Source: Nissolia schottii (Eukaryota; Streptophyta; Magnoliopsida; Fabales; Fabaceae). Taken from it: a stretch of 64,000 bases of DNA. The notes under the pieces are model-generated. The model did no database searches. It had not been told where the DNA came from and was given only the letters and a program-made list of their open reading frames with translations. The stretch is from assembly GCA_003254905.1 (NCBI GenBank), contig QANU01093679.1, positions 1,672,818-1,736,817 of the forward strand. The letters run 5' to 3'. This document shows, one piece after another, positions 1 to 11,326 of the stretch; position 1 is the first letter of the stretch; each line of letters begins with the position of its first letter. The translations under genes were made by a program, and so were the position numbers.

Positions 1-1097
1 TAAAAATATTCTTTTACTATTTATAGTTATTATAATTATTTTATGTTTTAAGAGCAACTAAATATATTTACTAAATTTTATTCTTATAACTTTGGCTTAT
101 TGACATTAATTTTTATATTATTTTACAAAATTATACTCTATAACTATTCAAGAATAATTTTTAGAAAGCTCAAACCAACCCACAATCTCTCCTTCATGTC
201 TTGACCTATGAAGTAGTGCCCCTTCCTTCCTGTATATGCGATTCGGTTAGTCGTAGTTGTGGATATGGGCTGACGCAAAACCTCTTAAAATATTTGACGA
301 GCAAAATCTTGTGAAAAGCCACATAAAAAGAACTTCGGCGCCACCAGCGAATTTCCTAACTAGATTTTTTCTGTCAGAATTTATGATTGGATTTGATTTC
401 CATGGGTCAGCTGTCATCTAAATTATATACTAAGCAAAGGGAAAGAGACCGTATCAATTTTTTTTTGTGCGCAAAGGGAAAGATACCGTATCAAATATTT
501 TTTTCTTGTGTATTTATTTGCTTTTCAAATGTTCAGACCGGAACTTTGTTCATTCAATCCTCTCTGATTTCGCGGTATTAATTTCATTCAAACACATAGT
601 ATAAGCCGTAGGAATCGTCTTACATAAAGATGATAGGAAATCAATTGCCTAGCTTATTCCCTTAATATGTTGTTTCTGAATTCTGATACATTTTGAAATA
701 ATTCAAAAGTTGCCACCTTGGTTCGGAATAACGACTGCAAAGCCGTTACCATGCACCATATTGCATTGACAAAACTACTTCAAGAAAAGGTTAAGCACCT
801 AAGTCAAATGTAAAACGATGAAACTCGATTATACGCAGAGATTATAACAAAATCTTCTTTAGAAGCTACAACTGTATAAAAGGGGCCAAGAAACGGACTA
901 AGAAATCCAAAAAGGACCCAAGAAAAACTCAGCAGCACAAAGACAAAAAAGGCTTAAAAATACATGTGTATGAGAATTGATTAATAATCATATGATGACA
1001 TCATTCTCGCTGAAAGTCATATAATGTACACACGTCTCAACCTTTCTTCTGAATTCACCAATCGATCTAATAATCAAATTCGTTGAAGCTGACGCAC
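1..1097. other. 3' flank of the ARL1 gene, no gene recognised
   Basis: AT-rich sequence downstream (minus strand) of the ARL1 stop codon. The part next to 1098 should include the ARL1 3' UTR. Only short open frames occur and none resembles a protein I know. I see no RNA gene or repeat I can name. Confidence 0.5.
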
Positions 1098-4000
1098 TTA
1101 GCCACCTCCAGATTTGAGCGTATTGCTCAGCCTGCATAACAAGCTCACACATTAACATTGAGCAAGATAACAACAGCAGAGGCGTGCAACGAAAAGGCAT
1201 TGCCATGTTATATCGGCTAGAATTTCAGCTTGTAGCAGGGTAACCCTAAAAAACTCAAAGACACATGAAAACCTACAAAACGTGAAAGTAAACTCCCTAA
1301 GCACATTTTCTTGCAGGAAAATGATACATGGCCCCAGATGATAATGGCCTGGACATTGCCCAGGCAATTTCATTTAATATATTGTGTTTTTTCCCTCTTC
1401 TTTTGGGGTTTTAAGATATAGAGACAACATTCATTATGCAGGAGTCAGGAAGTCTTTTATAAACTACGCTTTCTAGTTATAAGCTTCTAGACTGTTGCCT
1501 TCATATTTTCAAATGTAGAAATTCTCAAGAACATTGAAAGCAAGATACAGCAAATAACATGAAAAAATTATCAACAATGTAGCAGAGCAACAACATTTCT
1601 ATGGATATTTGAAGTAGTAACTCCCTTGAAACAGACTTCTATTTTACTTGACTTACCAGTCCAGGCCCTCAAAAAGTCCTTCGCCTTTAATGGCAGAAGT
1701 TTTGAAAATAGCCCATTGGCGGTTTTTAATCTTGTGCAACTCCAGAGCCTCAGTCACTGAGGCGTCATCAAGGGCACCAGGAAGGTCCTGTATGGAGGAA
1801 AGACACAATCAAACAAGTTGAAAAACAATATTTTCGAAAGAAAAAAAACCAGTTCTACACAGAAGTTATACTGAAATCCCATGTATCTACATACATATGC
1901 ATACAAATACTTGGAAGTTAAAATTGAATGTATTTGTATTGTGTCATTTAAAAAATATATTTTTGGGGGGATAAAAGTGTCATTTAACAAATATTTCTAC
2001 CAATAATATCATCTTTCCAACTTTTTTTACACATTCTTTCCTTATCCCCCTTGTTCCGAGAATCCAATTAGAATAGGTAAAATTTTGACCTGTTTGTTTG
2101 CAAAAATGAGAACAACTGCACCTTTTAGTTCTTCCTCCTGACAAAAATGGGTCAAATAAAATAATTAGTATAAAGTATCTTTTTTCTTAATAAACATGAA
2201 ATTACAACCACAAGCAACACACATAACAAAGTCAAAGGAGAAAAGGATTCAGGACAAGTCCATGCCAAGCATATAGGCTATAGAAATCAAATTTGAAAAC
2301 TAACATGACAGAATTTTAAAAATTAAATCTACTAGCATTGCTTTAAGAAATGAAATTGAAAATTGGGCCATTGTATACTTGTTTCAAATATAGGAGTCAT
2401 GCAAACTCAACGTTTTATTTTCAAAGACAACCCCAGAACCCAATTACTATCACTAAACCTTCATGTCACTACTCTACTATAGTAATACTACTTATAACCA
2501 ATACTCTTTAGCAGCGCATTACAAGAACTGGGAGCATTAAGAAGCATTCACTGTGTACTTAGATCAGCATTAATGTAAAATGCAATGAGAAACAACATAC
2601 CTCCAGAACTGCATGGAACTCTTCCTTAGCTATCACAAGCCTATCAGTGTCACTTGAATCAACAACATAGATTATTGCTTGAGTATTTGGAAAGTAACAC
2701 CTCCAATATGGCCTAGACAGGAAACCAAAATAACGCACCAAAAAGAGGTTGATAAAAGCAATGGAGACTACACATAATTAGGATTAAATTAAGTTTCCAA
2801 CCCTGTTTAGCCACTTGGTTTCAATATGTCACACTGTAATTTAAACATAGGCATATCACATAACTATATACATTTTTCTGTTCATTTTCAAGGGAATGGC
2901 ACATGAAAAGCAATGCATAGACACAATAAGGTCATTTGTGGGCATTGACACACCTTAAAATGATGTAGTTTTATGTTGCACTTACTTGCACATGCTTATC
3001 AAATGCATTTTCGGTTAAAATGGATGGACGTAAGAGTAGGGTGGTTACATGATAATAAAACAAACCTCAATATTTAACCATATAAATAAATTCACACAAA
3101 AGAAATTAGTCTTTGCATCCACAAAGCATGGTTAGTTGATGTTTACTTTTGGTAATGTGTTTTCTTTCAACAGAGTGCTGCTACCATAATATCAAACTTA
3201 TAGGACTGATTGGCAAAAAATCAAGGTTGCTGTCCTACTCCAGGTCATATATATAACCACAAAGGGCTGCTAGTGCTACCATAATTTCAAAATAAGGATT
3301 AGTCAGTGATATCAGAGTTTCGGTCTAGCTCCTGGTCATACATATAATCAACAAATGTCCTCATAACCTACCCTATATCATTGGGTTGTCATTATGCCTT
3401 GATTAACTAAATAAATATATATATCTTTACATGCTACTGTAAAGGGAATTTTCCTTAGGAGTTTAACTGCTTCTAAAACATGCAAAGACAGATGTGTCAA
3501 AGTTAAAGAACTCAGACAAAAAGGCAGCACATTAAGAGTCTAGTGGCCAGAATTGTTGTAAGAAAATTCCACAAAATTCCTTGAAATGCTAATCAACAAT
3601 GATTGCAGTACATATTTATATCAAATAAGAATGATAAAAAAGAATACAAATTATTGTGACATTATAACATATATCAAAAGTCACTCGCGATATTCTATTA
3701 CAGTAATGTTGGAAAAATGATTAATGATCATACATCTTCCACCAGTTAGAAAGAAGCAATAATGGAATAAAAATGCTTACCTGATACTTGTTTGGCCACC
3801 TGTATAAACAAAGTTTAGCTATTAGAAATTGAAATAATCCTCCGATGTAACAACATATAAAGTCTCGTGAAATTATAAACTCGCACGATTGTAAACAATA
3901 AAATATATTAAGCATGTGGAAATCTAACTTTATCTTTAAGTAAAGGTAGTTATTTTCTTCACCACATAGAAAGCGAGAATGTATCAAAAAACAGCATTAA

Positions 4001-4990
4001 ATGATTAAAGAGATCAAGATTATGTCATTTCCTGGGTTTTCAACATACTTTTATCTTCGTGGCTCCGTCAAAATTCAAAAGTACCAAAATACCAACAGAT
4101 AAAGAATACATATACATAAGGCCAAAAGAGGACAAAAATAAGCTATCTCATTTTGTTATGGACTGCATTAAAACTAGCGGAGACCAATTCTAAACTAAAA
4201 CATGGGCCCATGCATGCTTGCTTTTATTTAGCATGACAACAGCCCACCAGGGAAAGAGGCCTCGAGGCTTTCAGCAAGTAATTTCTGATCACAGGATGCC
4301 AAGTTCGTAATAATAAGGCATCAGCTAGTAAATAGGATCATCTCTCTTTTATTTTTTGTTCCAAATCGAGTTTCAATAACAAAGGAAACAAAAACATGTG
4401 ATATATACAGAATTTGTACGAATCAAGATGAGTAAGGTCGTTACCTAAATCCCAGACTTGAAATTTAATGTTGTTATATTGCACCGTTTCAACATTAAAC
4501 CCGATTGCTGCATCAAATAGTCAAATCAAATAAATCAGCCAGTCACGACACAGAAATTTTTTTGCGTAAGAGCATAACTACAATACATGCGGTGAAAAAA
4601 ACTTATAAAAACCATACATACGTGCAAAGAAAAATAAGCCGAGACATTCAAAATTTGTCCGAATAAGCGTAACAACATTTTCATAATATATGCAATTAAA
4701 TTAGAAATCTAAACAAGCTGAGGTAAACGAATCGAAAAACGAGATCGAGTACCGACTTGGAATCGTGGAGACGACTTCACCCATCTGGAGCCGATCTAAG
4801 AGAGAAGGTAAGAAAAATAACCAACAAATTAATAACAGGAACAGCAAATTCGAATAGAGAGAGAGAAGCTGAGTGGGAAGAGCATACAGAGAATGGTGGT
4901 TTTTCCGGCATTGTCGAGGCCGAGAACAAGGATTCGAGCTTCCTTGTTACCGAAAATGGACGAAAACAATCTCGTGAACACTAATCCCAT
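1098..4990 (-). CDS. ARL1: ARF-like small GTPase, ARL1/ARF3 type, 8 coding exons, 182 aa
   Basis: This is an ADP-ribosylation-factor-like GTPase that acts at the Golgi/trans-Golgi. Coding exons, in order: 4990-4888, 4795-4757, 4507-4445, 3799-3781, 2712-2601, 2137-2090, 1787-1657, 1131-1098. They sum to 549 nt, 182 aa plus stop, the usual ARL1 length. Visible motifs are Gly2 (N-myristoylation site), P-loop GLDNAGKT at 24-31, WDLGGQ at 66-71 with catalytic Gln71, NKQD at 126-129, and a C-terminus ending NTLKSGGG. The sequence [20 protein letters not shown] is much closer to plant ARF3/ARL1 than to ARF1. All introns are GT-AG; the exon 2 donor (GTCGGT) is weak. Exon 4 is only 19 nt and carries the catalytic Gln. 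The frame stays open far upstream of the ATG, but Met-Gly at 4990 is the start that permits myristoylation. The call is secure; the end-to-end splicing is inferred from family alignment. Confidence 0.95.
3176..3358. repeat. Degenerate tandem duplication of about 90 bp in an ARL1 intron
   Basis: Two diverged copies lie head to tail inside the intron at 2713-3780. Both contain a 'gctaccataat.tcaaa' start, a 'ggt.gct..tcct...ccaggtcata' style middle and an 'atataa.cacaaa' end. It has no coding potential. Confidence 0.55.
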
Positions 4991-7226
4991 CTTCCGATTC
5001 GGCAAGAAGGGACGGGGCACAGTGCGATTACAATTAGCGCATGAAACAGTTACAAAATGGCTCTGCGCCCAATTCGGTTTCCAGATCTCGAAGAAGAAGC
5101 GGTAGTGGTGGCTGCGTGCGAATTGTGCAAAAACGACGAGGGCGAGGAAGTGAATGTCAGTGTGGAATCCGTGCTCAAAGTGGAGGAGAGAGGGAACGAC
5201 GACGCCGAAATTGAGAAGCAGATTGTGTTTGCGAGAGAAGAGAATCGAAAATGGAGAAAAAAGACCCTCTCTGCCTCTCTGGCTTTTTTGGTTTTGGGAT
5301 CTCTGCACCCGCTTTTCCACTCTTCTGCTATTCGCGTATTTAGCAAGGTACCATGGGCATTGGGCCTCAACTGGGCCTTGAAGTTCCATTTCAAAGCTTG
5401 TCTTTGTGAACTTGGGCTTCCCTGGATTGGGCTTGCACATATACTCCATGATGCGATTCGAGTTAAATTTTTCAGGTGAACCCACTCAACAGAATAATGA
5501 GTTGGAAGAGTTAAATTACGCGATTTTGAATAAAGTGATCCGTATTATTCGTTGGGTTGTCTGACGAGTCAAGCTGGTTGACGGTGATCGTGACAACTTT
5601 TTAAAGATTTTTTAGGTCATTGTTTTGAGGCTTTGAGATTTTTTTTCGAGCGTTTAGAAGTTTTTTTTTTTCATTTTTGATGGGGACTTCGATTAGTTTT
5701 TGGACTGATTTAAGTAGAGTTTTATTATTTATTTTTATTAGGGATGGGGGACATTCAATTGGGCAGGTATCATTAAGTTTGGGGGGGGGGTTTAAGGCCT
5801 AGATTGGGTGGGTGAGTGAATTTAATTCCCACCCGAGATCCACTCGCCTTTGAGTTGAGTCGACTTGATCGACTTCAAGTCGAGCTGGTTAGACAAGTGG
5901 GTTAACCAAATTGTATCGAAGGGGTACTCTTTGGGTCTTAGAGCTTCTCTGCGTATTCGGGGTTGCTGAGGCGGGTACCTGCAAGGGCTTCGACATTCAC
6001 GTCAGTGACGGCCCGAAATAATAGTGAAGTCTGGGGTTGTAGGATTCTAGGCGTACCTGGTGTGTTGATTAGATTTAAATACCTGAGTGGCGTCTGTAAC
6101 TTTCGCTATTCTGGGATCGTTCCATTAATTTCGACTTCAAAGATCATGGCACATTTTTCGCTGGGGAGAGTATGCCTTGGGATGAGAATCTCACTAGCCG
6201 TTGGGGAGTTACTCGAGTTGGGTTAGGTCGGGTTGATCCACGGACCCTTGGTTTTAATTTTTCTGGATAGGCCTTCATGGCCCAATCCATAACACAAATG
6301 TACACCCTAATTGCTAAGACCGATCATTGATTTTTCCCCGTTCTTTGGGACATGATGGTCACTGATATCATGTGTCTCTGGTATCGTTGATCAAAAACAG
6401 TTTTGGAGATCCATAGACTTCGGCATAAAGTTGCGAGTTTCCATCACAATAGGAGGGATTAGGCTTTACGGTCATTGCTCTAGCTCAATATCCATTCCAT
6501 GGTTGCATTGCATCTATGTGTTTCATACTGTGTTTTTGGTTTGACGTGAGAAAATCTATAGTTTTTTATTTCTTGGTAAAAATCTATAGTTTGAATAGTG
6601 CAAACTGAATTTTGATTTATTTTAATATGTTTGGTAAAATGAAAAATTGGTTGAGAGCAATAAATGTTTGTCAAAATTGAGCTCTAGGCAATATCATGTT
6701 AACCATTCTGACAAAAAGTTTTGGCTGAAAAACATTTCTCTTGAGTTTAATTTTAACGTAACTTTTAGTTTTAAACTGTGTCTTGAGCATAAGTGAAAAA
6801 ATAATTACTTTTCTGTGTAGTCAAACCATAATTTGTAGACTTAGAAACCAAACATACCCATTTGTATATCTACGTCGACAGAATTTTTAAATCGCCAACC
6901 GTGATGCGGTTTCACATGACTACTAAATGTTTTTTAATGATGTATATCTTTCCCTCGCGTTCATGTAATGATTCAAATCCTTTCTTTCATATGGTTGCAT
7001 CAACGGTAATTGCATTACTCAGTATAACCTGAACCATCAGCTCATTAAGAATAATAACGTTCAATTCAATGAAAAAAGATAAAAGTAAAGAGTTGGAACT
7101 GAAATTGAAAATTAACTCATGATCCTCCGTTAAAGGGGGAAAACAAAATTCATGATATTAAACATCTAGTCAGTCTCTGTGAAGCAAAATAGCCGCCACA
7201 ACACACATCTACATAGATGCTACTCT
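4991..7226. other. ARL1 5' region and intergenic spacer
   Basis: The first 400-500 bp upstream of the ARL1 start are GC-richer than the surroundings and open in several frames on both strands, which fits a 5' UTR and promoter rather than a second gene. Farther on there is a G run near 5779-5789 and ordinary AT-rich spacer up to the 3' end of the xylose isomerase gene. I recognise no gene or element here. Confidence 0.45.
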
Positions 7227-10200
7227 CTACATGACAGATTGGAAGATCAGCTCCGCTAGCTCCTGCAACATTGCATCACAATCACACATTAATTACAATT
7301 CATGTGAAGCATTGTATAGTTATTTAAGTAAGTTGATTGGTATAGAACATGCTTAAACAAGAACAGTTCCAACAAAATTAAGATATATATTTTGAGTTTA
7401 CCTGTTTGGCAGAAGCAACTTTAGGCTCTCCCCATTCCTTGCATATCTTCTCAAGCATCTCAAAGTCAGCTTTACCAGCCTAAGACACAACACAACGCGA
7501 ATTCCAATAAGAGTAACCACAAGAATAGATCATTAACTAAAGAGGAGGAAAAGAAGGAAAAAGTAAAAGGTGGAAGAATGTTGTTACCTCTACTTTAGCG
7601 CCGATTTCAGTGTCAAAACTCTGATATCGCTTGCGGACAAGCTCATGCAGAGAGCCATCCTTTGGTCCAAAACACAAATGAGAAACAATTAGTTTGATTT
7701 TCAGTGAGGACAGAGAGATTCAAAAAGAAGCTTTCACATGGAGTTTCTAAACCCGAATTGTAACAAATGTCAATAGGTATAGCAAGGATGCAATGTATCT
7801 TACCTCAATTAACTTGGCAGCATTCCTAAGGCCACGGGCCATCGTATCCATTCCAACAATGTGGGCTATGAACAAGTCTTCAACATCTGTGCTCTCTCTC
7901 CGCCTATGATGTATTGAAATAAATTGATTCAAAAAAAGACTTAGTGTTACCATAATAGTATCAAAATGTATCCAAGTCAAATTACTCACAGTTTAGCATC
8001 AAAGTTGAATCCACCAGGTGCAATTCCACCCTGAAAAAGGCCAAAAACAGAGACAAACAACCCAATTAAATGAGATTGTGTTGTACTTCATGGTGCAAGC
8101 TGATATGAGAAACAGAATTTTTCATACGTTTCGGATAACGCTGAGCATAATCATGGTCGCCTCTTGAATATCAATGAGAAACTGATCTGTGTCCCAACCT
8201 GCAGTAATTGAGAACAAGGCTTCATATTACAACTTTCTGTTTTGTGATGTGCTAACTTAATGTCTTGTTAAAATAATTACGTTGTTTATTAAATAATTGA
8301 TGATTGAGACTTACCAATTTGAGGATCGCCAGTGTTTGCGTCGATATTGCCAAGCATTCCATTGATCCTTGCAGTTTCAAGCTCATGATGACAACTACCA
8401 TTTTACGACAGGAATTCATTGTAAGGTATGAATATAGAAAGGAAAAATGTGATCAAGAACTTCCAAATGGATTTTACCTGTGACCAGATAAGGTGGCATG
8501 GTTGCACTCTATGTTGAGCTTGAATTCATCTACAGAAGAAGGATTGAGGCAGAGAATTTGTTTTTGTTAAGTGGAAAAATAATAACTCATTTCTTTATGA
8601 AAGAAATTGATTCAGAGAAGTAAAGATTACCTGTTAGTCCATATTTTCGCAAGAAATTAGCTGTGGTTGCAGCATCCCAATCATACCTGCAAGAACATAA
8701 GATTGTAATTTGGGAAACAAGTGGTGTAAAATTAATAACTGAAATAGGTAAGAACTGTACTGATGTTTTGTAGGTTCTTGTGGCTTTGGTTCAATCAGCA
8801 GTGTCCCTGAAATCACATCAGAAAAATTCCTTTGTTAAGAGAAAGGAAAGATTAAGAAAAAAAAAAAAGGACATTTTTTCCTTCATATTTTGGTGTAGTA
8901 GCATACAGAGACAAAATATAAAATCATAGCCACAGACATGAAATTCCGATCATCTAGCTATTAAGTTTATTAGTTGTGCTCTATTCTGCCTATGTTTCGT
9001 AATTTAGTACTATAAAATAGTAGAGCTAGTTGGCAACGCTACCATTGAATCCAATCTTCTTTTTATATGCAACAGCACCTTCAAGAAACCTAGCCTGTAA
9101 CGAGGAAAATAAACAGCATTGATTAAGGAAAGATACAACACATTGCAAATTAGCAGAGTTAGAATTACTTGGTGTAGGCAATTGAGGATTACTGAAAGCT
9201 TATGACTAAGAGTGAGTTTGGTACGAGGTAAAAATGAGGGTGAAAATTTCATAGATTAATCTAATTCCTGTATCAAACACTCACCAAGAAGATTTAGAGC
9301 AAGAAAAAGGAAAAAGGCAACATAATCACACAATACTTTAAAGGATAGAATGATTCGCGCACCAAATGATTAAGCTCTCGTTCCATATCCGTGTTCAAAA
9401 GCGATTGATAACCCTCGCGACCGCCCCAGAAAACATAGTTTTCTCCCCCCAAATGATGTGTGACCTGCATTAATGTTTAAATCATCAAAATGAACAACAA
9501 TTCCAAAAACACAATGGACCTTCTTGCTGCTACTACATTCCTACACAGAAATCAGAAAATGTACCTCCATGGCTTTCTTCACTTGAGCAGCAGCATACGC
9601 AAACGCTCCCAACTCGGAGCTGTAAAACAGTTAATTTTGTGAGCCATGAACTCAATACACATAAGGACTCATTTTGTAATTGTATATACTTTACCTAGTA
9701 GCACCACCATGCATATAGCGAGGATGCATGAACAATTGAGCTGTTCCCCATAAAACGCTCTTCTTGGCCTACATTGCAGAATAATGAAGTTAATGCATGC
9801 ATTTATGGGTTGCTTTCTGCCCAAGCCATCAAAAGATCAAATATATTTGCACTTAGTTTCTGTGCAAAAACTGTATACTCAATAAACATGCATGAATTCA
9901 GAACACTAATACTACTTCAGGCATTTAGCATATGATTTAATGGCATTTAGCATATGATTTAATTATAACCTCCACAAATTCTTGCATTTCTGCATGGCTC
10001 CAAACCATTTCACATCATTATACATTTGCAGGAATTTGTACAGTGATTTATGCCATGGCATAAATTGCAAGAAATTTGTGCTTATTTTCCTACTTGAAAC
10101 TGATGTATGTGAAATTGAATAAACGTTAAACGGTCTATTCATGTCAAATTACCTGAGTTTGAAGGTCTTTAGCAAGAGCCACAACTTCATCCAAGTTTGC

Positions 10201-11199
10201 ATTAGCTTCCTAAAACAAATGCAGTAGAGCATTAATCAAAAATCATATTCTACCAACTATATGCATATGCCTCTCTGCCAGCTCACACTTTGATCCTCTC
10301 TAAGAATTGCATTTTGGCGAAAATTGAGAAGCTTCAAATAATTGTGTCACCTCTAGAGTTTGGCCATCAGGGGCTATATCCCTGTCATGGAAGCACCAAA
10401 AATCGACACCAAGTTTGTTTATGAACTCAAAGTTTGCTCTCACTGTGTTAATCAAGAGACACTTGTGTTATGCTTATGCAACATCTAAGCACCGAATATG
10501 AAGTCAAGGATTAACATACTTCTTCTTTTAGCCATGTTCAATGAGTTGGTACCATCTTCCCAAGGCCAATGCTTGGTTGGTGCACCAAATGGATCACCAC
10601 CTGTTCCACGGAATGTGTGCCAAAATGCAACACTAAATCTGAACCAATCCTGCAGTTGTATGCAACAAAATCAAGTCAATAGGGATAAAATTGACAAAGT
10701 TTTGGAAAATATAAATGAAGACCAACCTTCATTTTCTTCCCAAGAATTTCCTCCTCTGCATTATACCATTTAAATGAAAGTGGGTTCTTACTCGAAGGGC
10801 CCTGAAAATTCACATATTTGAATATTAGATATGGGATAACAATATGAACATAGAGGAACGGATGCAAATGAAGATCTTGGGCAAAAATTAACTATGAAAA
10901 CTAGTTATGGAAAGTCAACCTCTTTTATTGAGAAGAGAATAAACAGTTTAATTGAATCTATTTATTTAGCACAGAAGATATATCATTATATAACCCTTGT
11001 TTGATGTATAGACTAATGTGTCAGGAGTAAATTAGGCATGAAACAATAACGTTACCTCATATTTAATTTTGGGAATGCCAACAAAAAACTCCCCTTCCCA
11101 TTTATCAGAGTTTTTTGCAGCGCAAGTCCCAGTCTGAGCAATCTGCTTGCCATCAAACAAAATAAAATGCATTTGCATATCAATTAATATTAAATAAAA

Positions 11200-11234
<35 letters not shown>

Positions 11235-11326
11235 ATAGTAATAAATAGGAAAATGTATCAATATACCGCTGCATAACACAAGACTTCCAAACAAAGAAGC
11301 AGCAGTAATATTTTCCCAGCATTCAT
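7227..11326 (-). CDS. XYLA: Xylose isomerase, 20 coding exons, 471 aa
   Basis: This enzyme interconverts D-xylose and D-xylulose. Coding exons: 11326-11267, 11142-11056, 10801-10727, 10649-10520, 10442-10351, 10209-10153, 9768-9695, 9619-9565, 9464-9363, 9094-9043, 8806-8761, 8686-8631, 8529-8478, 8394-8315, 8198-8128, 8030-7990, 7903-7804, 7659-7588, 7479-7402, 7262-7227. They sum to 1416 nt (471 aa). The first exon encodes a hydrophobic leader ([20 protein letters not shown]) that looks like a signal peptide, as in other plant xylose isomerases. Family signatures are [11 protein letters not shown] with the active-site His near residue 136, [14 protein letters not shown] near 223, [16 protein letters not shown], and [15 protein letters not shown] with metal-binding region residues. 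The C-terminus ends [10 protein letters not shown]. Every splice phase closes. The start is the first Met of the leader; the overlapping ATG two bases away is in the wrong frame. Confidence 0.97.
9920..9963. repeat. Perfect 22-bp tandem duplication in a xylose isomerase intron
   Basis: Two identical adjacent 22-bp copies beginning GGCATTTAGC occupy 9920-9941 and 9942-9963, within the intron between exons 6 and 7. This is probably a recent local duplication. Confidence 0.85.
11191..11237. repeat. (AAAT)n microsatellite in the first xylose isomerase intron
   Basis: About eleven near-perfect AAAT units, within intron 1 (11143-11266), close to the intron's 5' end on the gene strand. Confidence 0.9.

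Noticed and set aside
5057-5479. 140-codon plus-strand open frame opposite the ARL1 leader
   Set aside because: It lies in a GC-richer region open in several frames on both strands, has no recognisable domain, and overlaps the likely ARL1 5' UTR and promoter. Chance is the simplest explanation.
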